From the NCBI RefSeq assembly GCF_003833015.1, contig NZ_RJLQ01000004.1, positions 62,001 through 126,000 of the forward strand: 64,000 bases of DNA. Direction: 5' to 3'. The notes beneath the pieces were generated by a model. That model worked only from the letters and a program-made list of their open reading frames with translations, did no database searches and had not been told where the DNA came from. This document shows positions 17,478 through 27,393 of the stretch, one piece after another. The position numbers and the translations under genes are program-made. Numbering within the stretch: position 1 is the first letter of the stretch; every line of letters starts with the position of its first letter. The DNA comes from Clostridium sp. E02 (lineage in GTDB: Bacteria; Bacillota; Clostridia; Lachnospirales; Lachnospiraceae).

Positions 17478-18332
17478 ATGAATACAGGATATCAAGAGAA
17501 AAGAGCAATCACCACAGGAATCTATCATGTGTTTACCTTTTTCTTCGCATGTGTTATGATATATCCACTAATATGGATGGTGATGAGTTCTTTTAAAAAC
17601 ACCAACGAAATATTCCGGACGGCTGCCAAACTGTTGCCAGATCACTTCTCATTTTCCAATTATAGTGTAGGCTGGCAAGGCTTTGCAGGATATGGATTTG
17701 CAACATTTTTTAAGAATTCCTTTATCATTGCTGGTTTATCCACCCTTGGTGCTGTGGTTTCTTCTGCAGTGATCGGATATGGATTTGCCAGAATTGATTT
17801 TAAATTCAAAAGCTTTTGGTTTGGCTGTATGTTGCTTTCCATGATGCTGCCATTCCAGGTTATCATGATTCCTCAGTACATTATCTTTAATAAGATGGGC
17901 TGGGTAGGCGGTTATCTGCCGTTAATTGTTCCACAGTTTTTCGGACAGGGCTTTTTCATATTCCTTAATGTACAGTTTATCAAAGGAATTCCAATTGACC
18001 TTGACGAGGCTGCAAGAATGGATGGGTGTACCATTTACACGATCTTTATAAGGGTTATTCTTCCGCTCATTAAGCCGTCTTTGGTCACGAGTGCTATTTT
18101 CTCTTTCATGTGGAGATGGGACGATTTCCTTTCCGCATTGCTCTATTTAAGCGATCCGTTGAAATATCCGGTCAGCTACGCACTTAAGATGTTCTCAGAT
18201 CCGACTGCCGGCTCTGACTGGGGTGCAATGTTTGCGATGGCAACGTTATCCCTTGTTCCTATTTTCATAATCTTTCTTACGATGCAGAATTATCTGGTAG
18301 AAGGAATTGCCTCCACAGGAATTAAGGGCTGA
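17478..18332 (+). CDS. ABC sugar importer permease 2 (UgpE/MalG type)
   Basis: A 284-residue permease with six membrane helices and a C-terminal cytoplasmic tail ending in GIASTGIKG, typical of MalG-type subunits. The EAA loop reads DEAARMDGCTIYTIFIRVILPLIKP near residue 175. It pairs with the preceding permease to form the channel. A terminator-like hairpin follows, then a second hairpin before the alpha-mannosidase gene, so downstream expression may be reduced or separately controlled. Confidence 0.92.
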   Translation: MNTGYQEKRAITTGIYHVFTFFFACVMIYPLIWMVMSSFKNTNEIFRTAAKLLPDHFSFSNYSVGWQGFAGYGFATFFKNSFIIAGLSTLGAVVSSAVIGYGFARIDFKFKSFWFGCMLLSMMLPFQVIMIPQYIIFNKMGWVGGYLPLIVPQFFGQGFFIFLNVQFIKGIPIDLDEAARMDGCTIYTIFIRVILPLIKPSLVTSAIFSFMWRWDDFLSALLYLSDPLKYPVSYALKMFSDPTAGSDWGAMFAMATLSLVPIFIIFLTMQNYLVEGIASTGIKG

Positions 18333-18345
18333 TATTCGCTTAATT

Positions 18346-18384
18346 AGGTGGGAGACCCGCTGTGCGGTGTTTCCTGCCTTTTTT
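18346..18384 (+). terminator. Terminator-like hairpin after the ABC permeases
   Basis: An imperfect stem of about 11 bp, left arm near 18346-18356 and right arm near 18369-18379, contains several G-T pairs and runs into six T. It may be a partial terminator that lowers read-through into the mannosidase gene. Confidence 0.55.
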
Positions 18385-18411
18385 ATCTCATAGGAACAGT
18401 GCGTCAGCGTT

Positions 18412-18438
18412 AGAGTCTGACAAGTCAGACTCTTTCTT
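18412..18438 (+). terminator. Second hairpin upstream of the GH38 gene
   Basis: Near-perfect inverted repeat AGAGTCTGA-CAAG-TCAGACTCT followed by TTCTT. It lies 27 bases before the mannosidase ATG, so it is either a weak terminator/attenuator or an RNA stabiliser at the 5' end of a processed message. Confidence 0.5.
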
Positions 18439-18464
18439 AAAATATAATAAAGGTGGAAATACGT

Positions 18465-21400
18465 ATGAATCCAATTAGAAACAGATTAAATGCAACAATT
18501 GATTCACTGGACACATTGCGCTATCCCGACTTAAGATCAGTGAAATCCATATTTATAAGCCCAGGTGATTATAAATTTCGTGAAACCGTTGATTACAACG
18601 AAATGGAATGGAATCCGTTTCAAGTGGATGAAACATGGGGAGGAACGGACCAGCATTACTGGTTTTATGCGCAAGTAAAGATTCCAGAGGACTGGGTCGG
18701 ACGTCAGGTAAGAGCCACACTGAATACAGGTGCTACGGATATTTGGAATACGGATAATCCACAGATCATGGTTTATATGGATGGCAAGATGTCAGGAACC
18801 ATGGATATGAATCATCAGGATTATATATTGACGATGGATGCAAAAGGGGCAGAGTCACATGATCTTTTATTTTATGCTTACTCAAACAGTCCTGGTAAAA
18901 CTAATTTTTTCCAATTAAAGATCGGAGCATATTCAGAAGAGATAGCATCGTTATATTACGATCTTTTGGTTCCATTTGAAGCCGCAGATTTATTGGAATC
19001 GGATGATTTAGAACAGATTGAAACGTTTAAAATACTAACGAAAGCCATAAATCTGGTTGATTTATCCAGTCCTTATTCAGAAGAGTTTTTTGTCTCAATC
19101 AAAACGGCAAGTCAGTATCTTAAGGAAGATTATTATAAAAACAGACGGGAACATCCGGTTACGGTTCACAGCATTGGTCATACTCATATTGATGTTGCGT
19201 GGAAATGGCCATTAAAGCAGACAAGGCAGAAAACCGTCAGAAGTTTTCGAACGGTTCTAAATCTTATGAAGCGTTATCCAGAATATAAATTTATGTCCAG
19301 TCAACCCCAACTATATGAGTTTGTCAGGGAAGAGGCACCTGAATTATTTGAAGAGATAAAAGAACGAATCAGAGAAGGAAGATGGGAGACAGAGGGGGCC
19401 ATGTGGCTAGAACCAGACTGTAACTTAGCTTCCGGGGAGTCTTTGGTTCGTCATATACTCTACGGGAGAAGATACTTTGAAAAAGAGTTATCTGGTCCTG
19501 TAAATGAAGTCTTATGGCTGCCGGATGTATTTGGCTACAGTGCGGCACTTCCTCAGATTATGAAACAATCAGGAATTTCTTATTTTATGACAACCAAACT
19601 TGGGTGGAATGAATACAACCAGTTTCCTCACGACACATTTGTATGGAAGGGGATCGACGGCAGTGAGGTGTTGACGTATCTGATTAGTACCAAAGATTAT
19701 CATAAGAACAATGAGGCGGTTAAGAATTTCAGCACGACCTACAACGGAAGACAGGATGCAAAGCAGATTATGGGAACCTGGCAAAGATACCAGGATAAGG
19801 ATGTAAGCAAGGAGGTTTTAACCTGCTATGGCCATGGAGACGGTGGAGGAGGACCAACAGAAGAGATGCTAGAGCAGAGCCGAAGGCTGGAACAAAGCGT
19901 CGCTCGTTGCCCAAAAACGAAACAGACATTTGTAAAGGATTTTTTCCATATTCTTGAAGAACGAATGGACAAAAAGCAGCTTCCCGTCTGGTTTGGTGAA
20001 TTGTATCTAGAGTATCACCGAGGAACGTATACTTCGATGGCTAAAAACAAGAAGTACAATCGGATGTGTGAATTCTTAAATGGAGATGCAGAATTTTACG
20101 CGGTCCTTGATCTGCTTCTTACAACCGATGGGGAGTATCCGAAAAAAGACCTGGAAGAGAACTGGAAGCTGCTTTTGTTAAACCAGTTTCATGATATTCT
20201 TCCCGGATCTTCCATAAAAGAGGTTTATGAAGATTCCTGGGTACAGTATGAAGCAATCTTAAATTCTGGTCGTGACATAATTAAGAAAAGTCAGGCACGT
20301 ATTTTAGATGCCTTGGGATTTTATCCAGAGGATGTAAAACCAGAGTCTATTGTGGTCTTTAATTCCCTGAGTTTTGAACGAACTGGAATTGTGGAACTTG
20401 ATCATCCGTGGAACAGTCCTAGCCTTCTTTCTCAAAAGACCTGGGATGACAAGATGATCTGCCTGGCAGAAAAAATTCCATCAAAAGGGTTGAAAGGGTT
20501 TGGAGAAGCGAAGGGGAATCAGGAAGGAAGTCTTGTATTTAAGCAGCTTAAAAACGATGAAACTGGAACGCTGGTTTCCTTTCAAACGGACTATTATGAA
20601 GTAGAACTGAATCAGGATGGGAATATAAAAAGACTTTACGATCGAAAAGAAGAGAGAAATATATTAAAAGATCAGACCGTAGGAAATGAATTACTGGTTT
20701 TTGAGGACAGACCTTTGGAATTCGATGCGTGGAATATAGATGTTACGTATGAAGAAAAAGTATGGCAGGTGAATGGGAAAACAGAGGTGAAGCTTTTAGA
20801 AAACGGTCCGGTTCGTGGTATGTTTTCAATCAAACGGCAATTTATGGATTCGGAAATCGAGCAAAAGGTCTGTTTCTATTCCCATACACAGCGGATTGAT
20901 TTCAAAACAAAGATTGACTGGAACCAGCATCAGATGTTATTAAAGGCTGCATTTCCTCTTGATATAGTAAGCAGGGAGGCAAACTTTGATATCCAGTTTG
21001 GGAATGTAAATCGTCCTACGCATAAAAACACCTCCTGGGATCAGGCACAGTATGAGGTTTGTGCCCATAAATGGGCAGATGTATCCGAACCAGGTTACGG
21101 AGCGGCATTGCTTAATGATTGCAAATACGGGTATGACATCCATGATTCGGTGATACGACTGACGCTGCTAAAATCCGGAATTTTTCCAAATCCAGATGCA
21201 GATCAGGGCGAACACATATTTACGTATTCCCTATTCCCTCATACAGGAGATTTCCGTACTGGAGGCGTGGTACAAGAAGCCTACGATTTAAACTGTCCGC
21301 TTACGGTTCAGGCTGGGAAAAACACGGTGGTACCTGCTTATTCCTTCCTCAACATCAAAGAGGAAAATATACTGGCGGATACTATAAAATCAGCAGAAGA

Positions 21401-21602
21401 CGGGGATGGAATTATAGTTCGTTTCTATGAAGCGTATGGAAAAAGGACCCAAGCACATATAGCGGCTGCAGTGGATTCTCATGCAACCTATGCACAGTGC
21501 AACTGTATGGAAGAAGAGACAAATCCTATTGATGGCGGCCAGGGTGAGCTGCAGCTTACATTCCAACCCTATGAAATAAAAACTATAAAAATAAGTATAT
21601 AA
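18465..21602 (+). CDS. GH38 alpha-mannosidase (first copy)
   Basis: A 1045-residue cytoplasmic enzyme of the bacterial class II mannosidase type. An N-terminal beta-sandwich region (about 1-225) precedes the catalytic barrel. Zinc ligands are in GHTHIDVAWKW (His241, Asp243), the nucleophile Asp354 is in VLWLPDVFGYS, and another active-site region is YGHGDGGGG. The C-terminal half holds the beta-rich domains usual for GH38. The ATG chosen follows AGGTGG; a GTG four codons earlier overlaps that site. It would remove alpha-linked mannose from imported oligosaccharides. A second, divergent GH38 gene follows 124 bases later. Confidence 0.93.
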   Translation: MNPIRNRLNATIDSLDTLRYPDLRSVKSIFISPGDYKFRETVDYNEMEWNPFQVDETWGGTDQHYWFYAQVKIPEDWVGRQVRATLNTGATDIWNTDNPQIMVYMDGKMSGTMDMNHQDYILTMDAKGAESHDLLFYAYSNSPGKTNFFQLKIGAYSEEIASLYYDLLVPFEAADLLESDDLEQIETFKILTKAINLVDLSSPYSEEFFVSIKTASQYLKEDYYKNRREHPVTVHSIGHTHIDVAWKWPLKQTRQKTVRSFRTVLNLMKRYPEYKFMSSQPQLYEFVREEAPELFEEIKERIREGRWETEGAMWLEPDCNLASGESLVRHILYGRRYFEKELSGPVNEVLWLPDVFGYSAALPQIMKQSGISYFMTTKLGWNEYNQFPHDTFVWKGIDGSEVLTYLISTKDYHKNNEAVKNFSTTYNGRQDAKQIMGTWQRYQDKDVSKEVLTCYGHGDGGGGPTEEMLEQSRRLEQSVARCPKTKQTFVKDFFHILEERMDKKQLPVWFGELYLEYHRGTYTSMAKNKKYNRMCEFLNGDAEFYAVLDLLLTTDGEYPKKDLEENWKLLLLNQFHDILPGSSIKEVYEDSWVQYEAILNSGRDIIKKSQARILDALGFYPEDVKPESIVVFNSLSFERTGIVELDHPWNSPSLLSQKTWDDKMICLAEKIPSKGLKGFGEAKGNQEGSLVFKQLKNDETGTLVSFQTDYYEVELNQDGNIKRLYDRKEERNILKDQTVGNELLVFEDRPLEFDAWNIDVTYEEKVWQVNGKTEVKLLENGPVRGMFSIKRQFMDSEIEQKVCFYSHTQRIDFKTKIDWNQHQMLLKAAFPLDIVSREANFDIQFGNVNRPTHKNTSWDQAQYEVCAHKWADVSEPGYGAALLNDCKYGYDIHDSVIRLTLLKSGIFPNPDADQGEHIFTYSLFPHTGDFRTGGVVQEAYDLNCPLTVQAGKNTVVPAYSFLNIKEENILADTIKSAEDGDGIIVRFYEAYGKRTQAHIAAAVDSHATYAQCNCMEEETNPIDGGQGELQLTFQPYEIKTIKISI

Positions 21603-21726
21603 GAAACATCTGCAAAAATTGCATGGTTTTAAAAACGATTTAACAAACAATGCGTAGTTACTTCCAGGAGAATGCCCTATAATGTAGCCAATCAGTAACG
21701 AAGTATTTTGATTGGGAGGAATTAAG

Positions 21727-24700
21727 ATGGAACTGGAGGCAGAATGGAATGGAAGAATCCGGATCTGGTTGGAAGAATTAAAAAATCATATGTTTGAAAA
21801 ACTTTCCGATGTGGAGTTTTCCGGATTTATCACAAAACAGAAATATTCTTATGAAGAAGCAATGAAACAGAAGTTCACTCCTATGCCGAAAGGGACTCCT
21901 TGGGGAGGAAAATGGGAATACGGATGGTTTCAAACAGAAATTCTTCTGCCACAAAAAGCAGAAGGAAAAAGAATTTGTTTGAAACCAGAAGTAGGTGGAG
22001 AGATGCTTGTCTTTGTCAATGGTAAAGTTTCTGGAGCCAGAGATTTAAAACATAACCAAATAACGTTGACAAGATGTGCAAAAGCGGGGGAACGTTTCTT
22101 TGTAGCAGCAGAAAGTTATGCAGGGCATGGGCCCCGTTTGGAGAACGGAGGACCGTGCCCTGTTTCTCGTATCCCGGTTCCGGAACCACCCACTTTTCAA
22201 GTGATGACAGGAGCTTCTGCCATTGGGATCTGGAACGAAGAGGTGTTTCAACTTTTTATGGATGCGTATACTCTCTCCCGGTTGTTGGAGGGATTGGACA
22301 AAAAATCACTGCGCGCCATGAAGATCAGGGAAGGGTTGGCTGAATTCACCTGTCTGGTTGATTTTGAACAAGATTCCAATGGATTTAAGTCCTCCATACA
22401 AAGGGCAAGAAAGAGACTGGCTCCTTTGCTTTCCTGTGTCAATGGATCCACGGCACCAGAGTTTACTATATTCGGGCAATCTCATTTGGATCTGGCATGG
22501 CTATGGCCCTGGGAGGAAACCAAAAGAAAGTGTGCGAGAACACTTTCCACGCAGATGGATTTATCCGATGAATATGAGGAATACCAGTTTTTATTGTGCG
22601 AACCTCCGATTATGGAAGCAGTGAAAACGTACTATCCACAGCTATATGATCGCCTGAAAAAGAAGGTGGAAGAGGGGGCTTTTCTTCCAGAGGGTGGAAT
22701 GTATGTGGAGCCAGATACCAATTTGGTATCCGGGGAAAGTCTCATCCGCCAATGTCTTTATGGAAGAAAATGGTTCCGTGAGGAAATGGGAATCGAAAGC
22801 GTTATGGTATGGCTGCCGGACTGTTTTGGATTTAGTGGGCAATTACCTCAGATTATGAAGGGGTGTGGGTTAAAGTACTTTGCCACCCAGAAGATGGCAA
22901 GAGCGTTAAAAGGATGCGATGAATTCCCGTATCATAATTTTTGGTGGGAAGGCATTGACGGGACTCGTATTTTAACTCATTTTTATAAAAAGAACAATGC
23001 CAGGCTGGATCCTTATGATTTAATTTCTAGGTGGGAGAAGGACCGGGTTCAACAAACAAATATACATACTTTTTTATTCCCCTTTGGATATGGAGATGGT
23101 GGGGGTGGGGCAACGAGAGAGATGCTTGAAGTGGCAAAGCGGGTAAAAGATCTTGAGGGGGTTCCCCGGACTAAGATGGAAAGCCCTGTATTATTCTTTC
23201 GACGCTTAGAACAGGAGAATCGGGTCAAAGAGGTATACAAGGGAGAATTGTACCTCCCATGGCATCGTGGGACTTATACGTCTCAGGCATGGTTGAAAAA
23301 AGAGAATCGAAAGTTAGAACTTAAGCTTAGAGAGGCAGAGCTCTGGAGTTCGGTTGCCACGTTTTTAAAAGGAACCTACAACTGGAGGGAAAAACTGGAG
23401 GTACTTTGGAAAACATTGCTTTTTCATCAGTTTCATGACATATTGCCAGGGACGTCCATCACCAGAGTCTATGAAGATGCAAGAAAAGAACTAAAAAAAA
23501 TGGAAGAAGAAGTCGAAGCGATACAAAATGAGGCGATGGAATCCTTGTTTGACCGGGATCGTGAACATCTGGTGATATTTAATCCTCTTTCTTGGGAACG
23601 GGAGGAAGTAATTGAAATCCCATCTTTTCGAGGAGATGTCTTTTATCAGAATGGGAAGCAGCTTAAAACCCAGAGAAAGGGAGAATCTTTGCTGGTACCG
23701 GTCGTGGTTCCTTCCTGTGGATACGCAGAAATTAAGGGGGGGAAAGATCTGGATGCAGAAAAATCCCGTAACGATAGCAAAAAAGCCTGCAGGATCTATA
23801 AAGAAGCAGGAACTTTTATCATGGATAATGATGAAATTCATGTGGTTGTGGACAATAAGGGGCAGATCCTTCATGTAATTGACAGGCAAACAGGGACGGA
23901 ATACATTGATCAGCCATCCAACCAGATGCTTCTCTATCAGGATATTAATGTGGATTATGATGCGTGGGAAATGAATTCATTTTATGAGAAACTACCAATC
24001 CATTTATCTGGGACCGTAAAGGTGATAATTAAGGAGTCGGGACCAGTTTTGGTGTCTCTTTTGGTAACGCGTATGCTTCATGATTCTCCTATGGAACAAG
24101 AGATCGTGTTGAGATATCACAGCAGACGTGTGGACTTTATAACAAGGATTGATTGGAGGGAAACACATAAACTCTTAAAAGTGGGATTTTCTGTCTGCGT
24201 CCAATCCGAAGAATCCATAGAGGAAATTCAATTTGGTTACGTGAAGCGTCCCACACACCGAAACCGAAGACAGGATGCAGATCGGTTTGAAGTCAGCTGT
24301 CACCGGTACGCGGCATTGTCAGAACCGGGAAGGACTGCAGCTTTGTTAAATGATTGTAAGTATGGCATTAGTACACTTAACAACCGAATGGATTTAACGC
24401 TTCTAAAATCACCAGTTTGGCCGGATATGTATGCAGACAAAGGGATTCAGGATTTTACATATTCTTTTTATGGTGCAGACCGTGATTTTGCGGATAGTGG
24501 GGTAATTCGTGAGGGAATGGAATTAAATGTTCCTTTTCGTGTGTTAAAGAAAGGAGAAGGCAGAAGAGAGTTCTTCCGTATTGATTCTGATTCTGTTCTT
24601 TTGGAGACTGTAAAAATGGCGGAGGATGGAAGCGGGGATTTGATCATGAGATTGTATGAATCGGCAGGTAGACATGCTTGTTGCACGGTTTTAATGGACT

Positions 24701-24855
24701 TCATGGTGGAATTTGTATGGGAAACTTCTATGGAAGAGATTCTTTTGGAGGGGAAAAGCATACCGGTAACTCACCAGAAGGGTCAGTCTTTTATTGGAGC
24801 GGAATGGACCCCATTTGAGATAAAAACAGTTCGAGTTCGAGGAAAAGGCTTATAA
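21727..24855 (+). CDS. GH38 alpha-mannosidase (second copy)
   Basis: A 1042-residue GH38 enzyme, clearly a distant paralogue of the previous one and not a recent duplicate. Catalytic residues are present: zinc ligands in GQSHLDLAWLW (His253, Asp255), nucleophile Asp365 in VWLPDCFGFSG, and YGDGGGGATREM. The N-terminal segment is of the longer mannosylglycerate-hydrolase/mannosidase type (GTPWGGKWEYGWF). The ATG chosen follows GGAGGA; a TTG five codons upstream overlaps it. Two different GH38 enzymes in one locus imply different mannosyl linkages or sequential trimming of one glycan. Confidence 0.92.
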   Translation: MELEAEWNGRIRIWLEELKNHMFEKLSDVEFSGFITKQKYSYEEAMKQKFTPMPKGTPWGGKWEYGWFQTEILLPQKAEGKRICLKPEVGGEMLVFVNGKVSGARDLKHNQITLTRCAKAGERFFVAAESYAGHGPRLENGGPCPVSRIPVPEPPTFQVMTGASAIGIWNEEVFQLFMDAYTLSRLLEGLDKKSLRAMKIREGLAEFTCLVDFEQDSNGFKSSIQRARKRLAPLLSCVNGSTAPEFTIFGQSHLDLAWLWPWEETKRKCARTLSTQMDLSDEYEEYQFLLCEPPIMEAVKTYYPQLYDRLKKKVEEGAFLPEGGMYVEPDTNLVSGESLIRQCLYGRKWFREEMGIESVMVWLPDCFGFSGQLPQIMKGCGLKYFATQKMARALKGCDEFPYHNFWWEGIDGTRILTHFYKKNNARLDPYDLISRWEKDRVQQTNIHTFLFPFGYGDGGGGATREMLEVAKRVKDLEGVPRTKMESPVLFFRRLEQENRVKEVYKGELYLPWHRGTYTSQAWLKKENRKLELKLREAELWSSVATFLKGTYNWREKLEVLWKTLLFHQFHDILPGTSITRVYEDARKELKKMEEEVEAIQNEAMESLFDRDREHLVIFNPLSWEREEVIEIPSFRGDVFYQNGKQLKTQRKGESLLVPVVVPSCGYAEIKGGKDLDAEKSRNDSKKACRIYKEAGTFIMDNDEIHVVVDNKGQILHVIDRQTGTEYIDQPSNQMLLYQDINVDYDAWEMNSFYEKLPIHLSGTVKVIIKESGPVLVSLLVTRMLHDSPMEQEIVLRYHSRRVDFITRIDWRETHKLLKVGFSVCVQSEESIEEIQFGYVKRPTHRNRRQDADRFEVSCHRYAALSEPGRTAALLNDCKYGISTLNNRMDLTLLKSPVWPDMYADKGIQDFTYSFYGADRDFADSGVIREGMELNVPFRVLKKGEGRREFFRIDSDSVLLETVKMAEDGSGDLIMRLYESAGRHACCTVLMDFMVEFVWETSMEEILLEGKSIPVTHQKGQSFIGAEWTPFEIKTVRVRGKGL

Positions 24856-24985
24856 AAGCAAAATGTGCAAGAATGACAAGCGGAATAAAAACAAATTACG
24901 CATAGCAACAATATCACCAAAATATTATAATGAGTTCATCAACATTTAGAGTAAAAACACTAAAATATAATATGGAGTTAACAAA

Positions 24986-25525
24986 ATGAAGAAAAAATTA
25001 ATCATTTTTACAGACAGTGGGGACACAATTATTGACGAAAGTTCAGAAGTTCGCAATCAAGATGGGATCGTTGTTTATGCAAAACTAATTGAAGGAGCAG
25101 GAGAGACATTAAAAGCTTTGAACCAAGCTGGTTATACCATTGCTATGGTAGCAGATGGAGAAGAACAGTCCTTTGCCAATGTATATAAAGAGAATGGACT
25201 GGGGGCCTGTTTTCATACCAGAACAATTTCGGAGGTAGTTGGGGTGCAGAAACCTTCTCAAACGATGTTTCAAGATGCCATGAGTCAGAATCATTTGACA
25301 GAAGATGACAAAAAGAGAATTGTAATGATTGGCAACAACATAAAAAAAGACATTGCAGGAGCCAACCAGTTTGGGATTACTTCAATCTTAATTGACTGGT
25401 CTCCCCGTTATGATATGGTCCCGGTCAATGACTTAGAGTCCCCGGATTATGTAATACATAAGCCAGAAGAGCTACTTCCCCTGATTGAAAAACTGGAGAG
25501 GGAATTAGAGGAAGAAAGAGAATGA
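24986..25525 (+). CDS. HAD-superfamily hydrolase-like protein with altered motif I
   Basis: A 179-residue soluble protein with a HAD/Rossmann layout: motif I region IIFTDSGDTII (residues 6-16), a beta-strand MVADG in the motif II position, QKPSQTMF around the motif III Lys, and MIGNNIKKDIAGANQFGI as motif IV. The usual DxDxT of motif I reads D-S-G-D-T, so the second Asp is displaced, and motif IV has Asn for the first Asp. It may hydrolyse a sugar phosphate poorly or differently, or be a non-enzymatic family member. It precedes the second ABC importer by 21 bases and seems to be in that operon. Confidence 0.75.
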   Translation: MKKKLIIFTDSGDTIIDESSEVRNQDGIVVYAKLIEGAGETLKALNQAGYTIAMVADGEEQSFANVYKENGLGACFHTRTISEVVGVQKPSQTMFQDAMSQNHLTEDDKKRIVMIGNNIKKDIAGANQFGITSILIDWSPRYDMVPVNDLESPDYVIHKPEELLPLIEKLERELEEERE

Positions 25526-25546
25526 GAATAGAGGAGGCCGCTTGTA

Positions 25547-26482
25547 GTGAAAAAAAATAAAACAGATGACAATGTTCATAAAACAACATGGAAGACTTAC
25601 CTGCGAAATTCATGGCAGTTATATCTTATGCTTCTCATACCAATCGTTTATATGCTTTTATTCCGTTATAAACCCATGGTTGGAGGGATTATTGCTTTTA
25701 AAAAGTTTAATGTATTTGCAGGAATGTGGAAAAGTCCATGGGTTGGACTGGCAAATTTTAAAGAAGCGTTTGGTTCCATGGATTTTTGGAATGCGCTGAA
25801 AAACACGCTGATATTAAATGCGGGTGATTTAATTCTTGGTTTTCCTGTGCCAATATTGATCGCAGTCTTTTTGTTTGAGATCCGAAGTTATCGAATCAGA
25901 AAGATAACACAGACAATTCTTTACCTGCCAAATTTCTTGTCTTGGGTTATTATTGCAGGGATTGTTACTCAATTATTTTCTGCCAGCGGTCTTGTTAATG
26001 CTCTCATCAGTAAGACAGGATTAACAGAAATTAATTTTTTAAGCAATCCATTTATCTGGAGGTTTGTCTATTGGATCTCTGGAATCTGGCAGTCAGCAGG
26101 GTATTCTCTGATTATTTATCTGGCGGCTTTGTCATCAACCGATCCATCCCTAGGGGAAGCGGCATATATAGATGGTGCAACCAGACTTCAAAGAATCGCC
26201 CATGTGACCATACCACAGATTCGGCCAACGATTTCCATTATGTTGATTATGCAGCTTGGTAAAATTGTATCCATTGATTTCGATCGCCCCTACATGATGG
26301 GAAATACGCTTGTTAAGAGTGCGTCTGATGTTATTAGTACGTATGTTTATAGTGTAGGTCTACAGTCTGGAAGGTTTGATTTCGCAACCGCCGTAGGGCT
26401 ATTCCAGTCGGTAGTAGGTATTATACTAATTCTTTCAGTGAATCAAATCTCGAAAAAAATGGGAGAGGAGGGAATCATGTAA
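25547..26482 (+). CDS. ABC importer permease, LplB type
   Basis: A 311-residue permease with six helices and the long N-terminal cytoplasmic segment typical of LplB/YtePQ transporters (LLIPIVYMLLFRYKPMVGGIIAFKKF). The EAA loop is LGEAAYIDGATRLQRIAHVTIPQIRP near residue 203. The start is GTG, supported by AGGAGG nine bases upstream. It overlaps the next permease by one base (TAATG), showing translational coupling. Confidence 0.9.
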   Translation: MKKNKTDDNVHKTTWKTYLRNSWQLYLMLLIPIVYMLLFRYKPMVGGIIAFKKFNVFAGMWKSPWVGLANFKEAFGSMDFWNALKNTLILNAGDLILGFPVPILIAVFLFEIRSYRIRKITQTILYLPNFLSWVIIAGIVTQLFSASGLVNALISKTGLTEINFLSNPFIWRFVYWISGIWQSAGYSLIIYLAALSSTDPSLGEAAYIDGATRLQRIAHVTIPQIRPTISIMLIMQLGKIVSIDFDRPYMMGNTLVKSASDVISTYVYSVGLQSGRFDFATAVGLFQSVVGIILILSVNQISKKMGEEGIM

Positions 26483-27348
26483 TGAATGAGTTAAAAAGCA
26501 AAGGAGATAGACGATTTCAACTCTTCTGGAATACATTTTTTATTTTGATCAGCATTCTTTCAATTATACCGATTGTCCGTGTGGTTTCCATGTCCTTTAG
26601 TTCCAAGGATGCAATTCTATCTGGAAAGGTGTTTTTCTATCCAGTAGGGTTTACCATAGAAGCATATTTCCGTGCATTTTTAAGTGGAAGTTTTCTCTCC
26701 TCTTTTTTCTTCTCTGTTCTTTTAATGGCAGGGGCAACCTTTGTTTGCTTGGTAATGACAGTACTGGCTGCGTATCCCCTTTCAAAGAGAAATCTAAAAG
26801 GCGGAGCCGTGATTATGACGTTATTTGTCTTGACGATGTATCTGGATCCTGGAATCATTCCCAAATATTTGAACGTAAAAGATTTTAAGATGATTGATAC
26901 CGTATGGGCGCTCATAATACCAGAAGCGTTAAGTGCTTATAATATGATTATTATGTGTACCGCATTTAAGGGAATTGACGCATCCTTATATGAAGCCGCT
27001 AAGATTGACGGCTGCAATGAGATTCAGACCTTGTTTAAAGTAGCATTGCCTCTGGTATATCCTACCTTGGCAACCCTTGCTCTTTTCTATGCAGTGGGAA
27101 GATGGAACCGGCTCAGTGATGTACTCTATTATGTGAACTCTTCCAAACTATATACCGTGCAGATGGTTTTAAAGCAGTTAATTGAATCGGTAAAAATCTC
27201 TCAGGAAGAAGGACTTCAGACTCAGTTGGTCGCTGATAATATCAAAGCAGCAAGTATTGTTATTTCCATGTCACCTATGATTATTGCTTACCCGTTTATA
27301 CAGAAATATTTTACGAAAGGGATTATGTTAGGTGCAGTAAAAGGCTAA
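26482..27348 (+). CDS. ABC importer permease, LplC type
   Basis: A 288-residue permease with six helices, ending in YFTKGIMLGAVKG, the standard LplC/YtcP tail. The EAA loop is YEAAKIDGCNEIQTLFKVALPLVYP near residue 172. It starts on the last base of the previous stop codon. Together with LplB and the large binding protein that follows, it makes a complex-glycan importer of the type commonly paired with YesMN or AraC regulators. Confidence 0.9.
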   Translation: MNELKSKGDRRFQLFWNTFFILISILSIIPIVRVVSMSFSSKDAILSGKVFFYPVGFTIEAYFRAFLSGSFLSSFFFSVLLMAGATFVCLVMTVLAAYPLSKRNLKGGAVIMTLFVLTMYLDPGIIPKYLNVKDFKMIDTVWALIIPEALSAYNMIIMCTAFKGIDASLYEAAKIDGCNEIQTLFKVALPLVYPTLATLALFYAVGRWNRLSDVLYYVNSSKLYTVQMVLKQLIESVKISQEEGLQTQLVADNIKAASIVISMSPMIIAYPFIQKYFTKGIMLGAVKG

Positions 27349-27393
27349 TTATTTAATTAGAATAAATTAGATAGTAGAAAGGGAGGTTTTACA

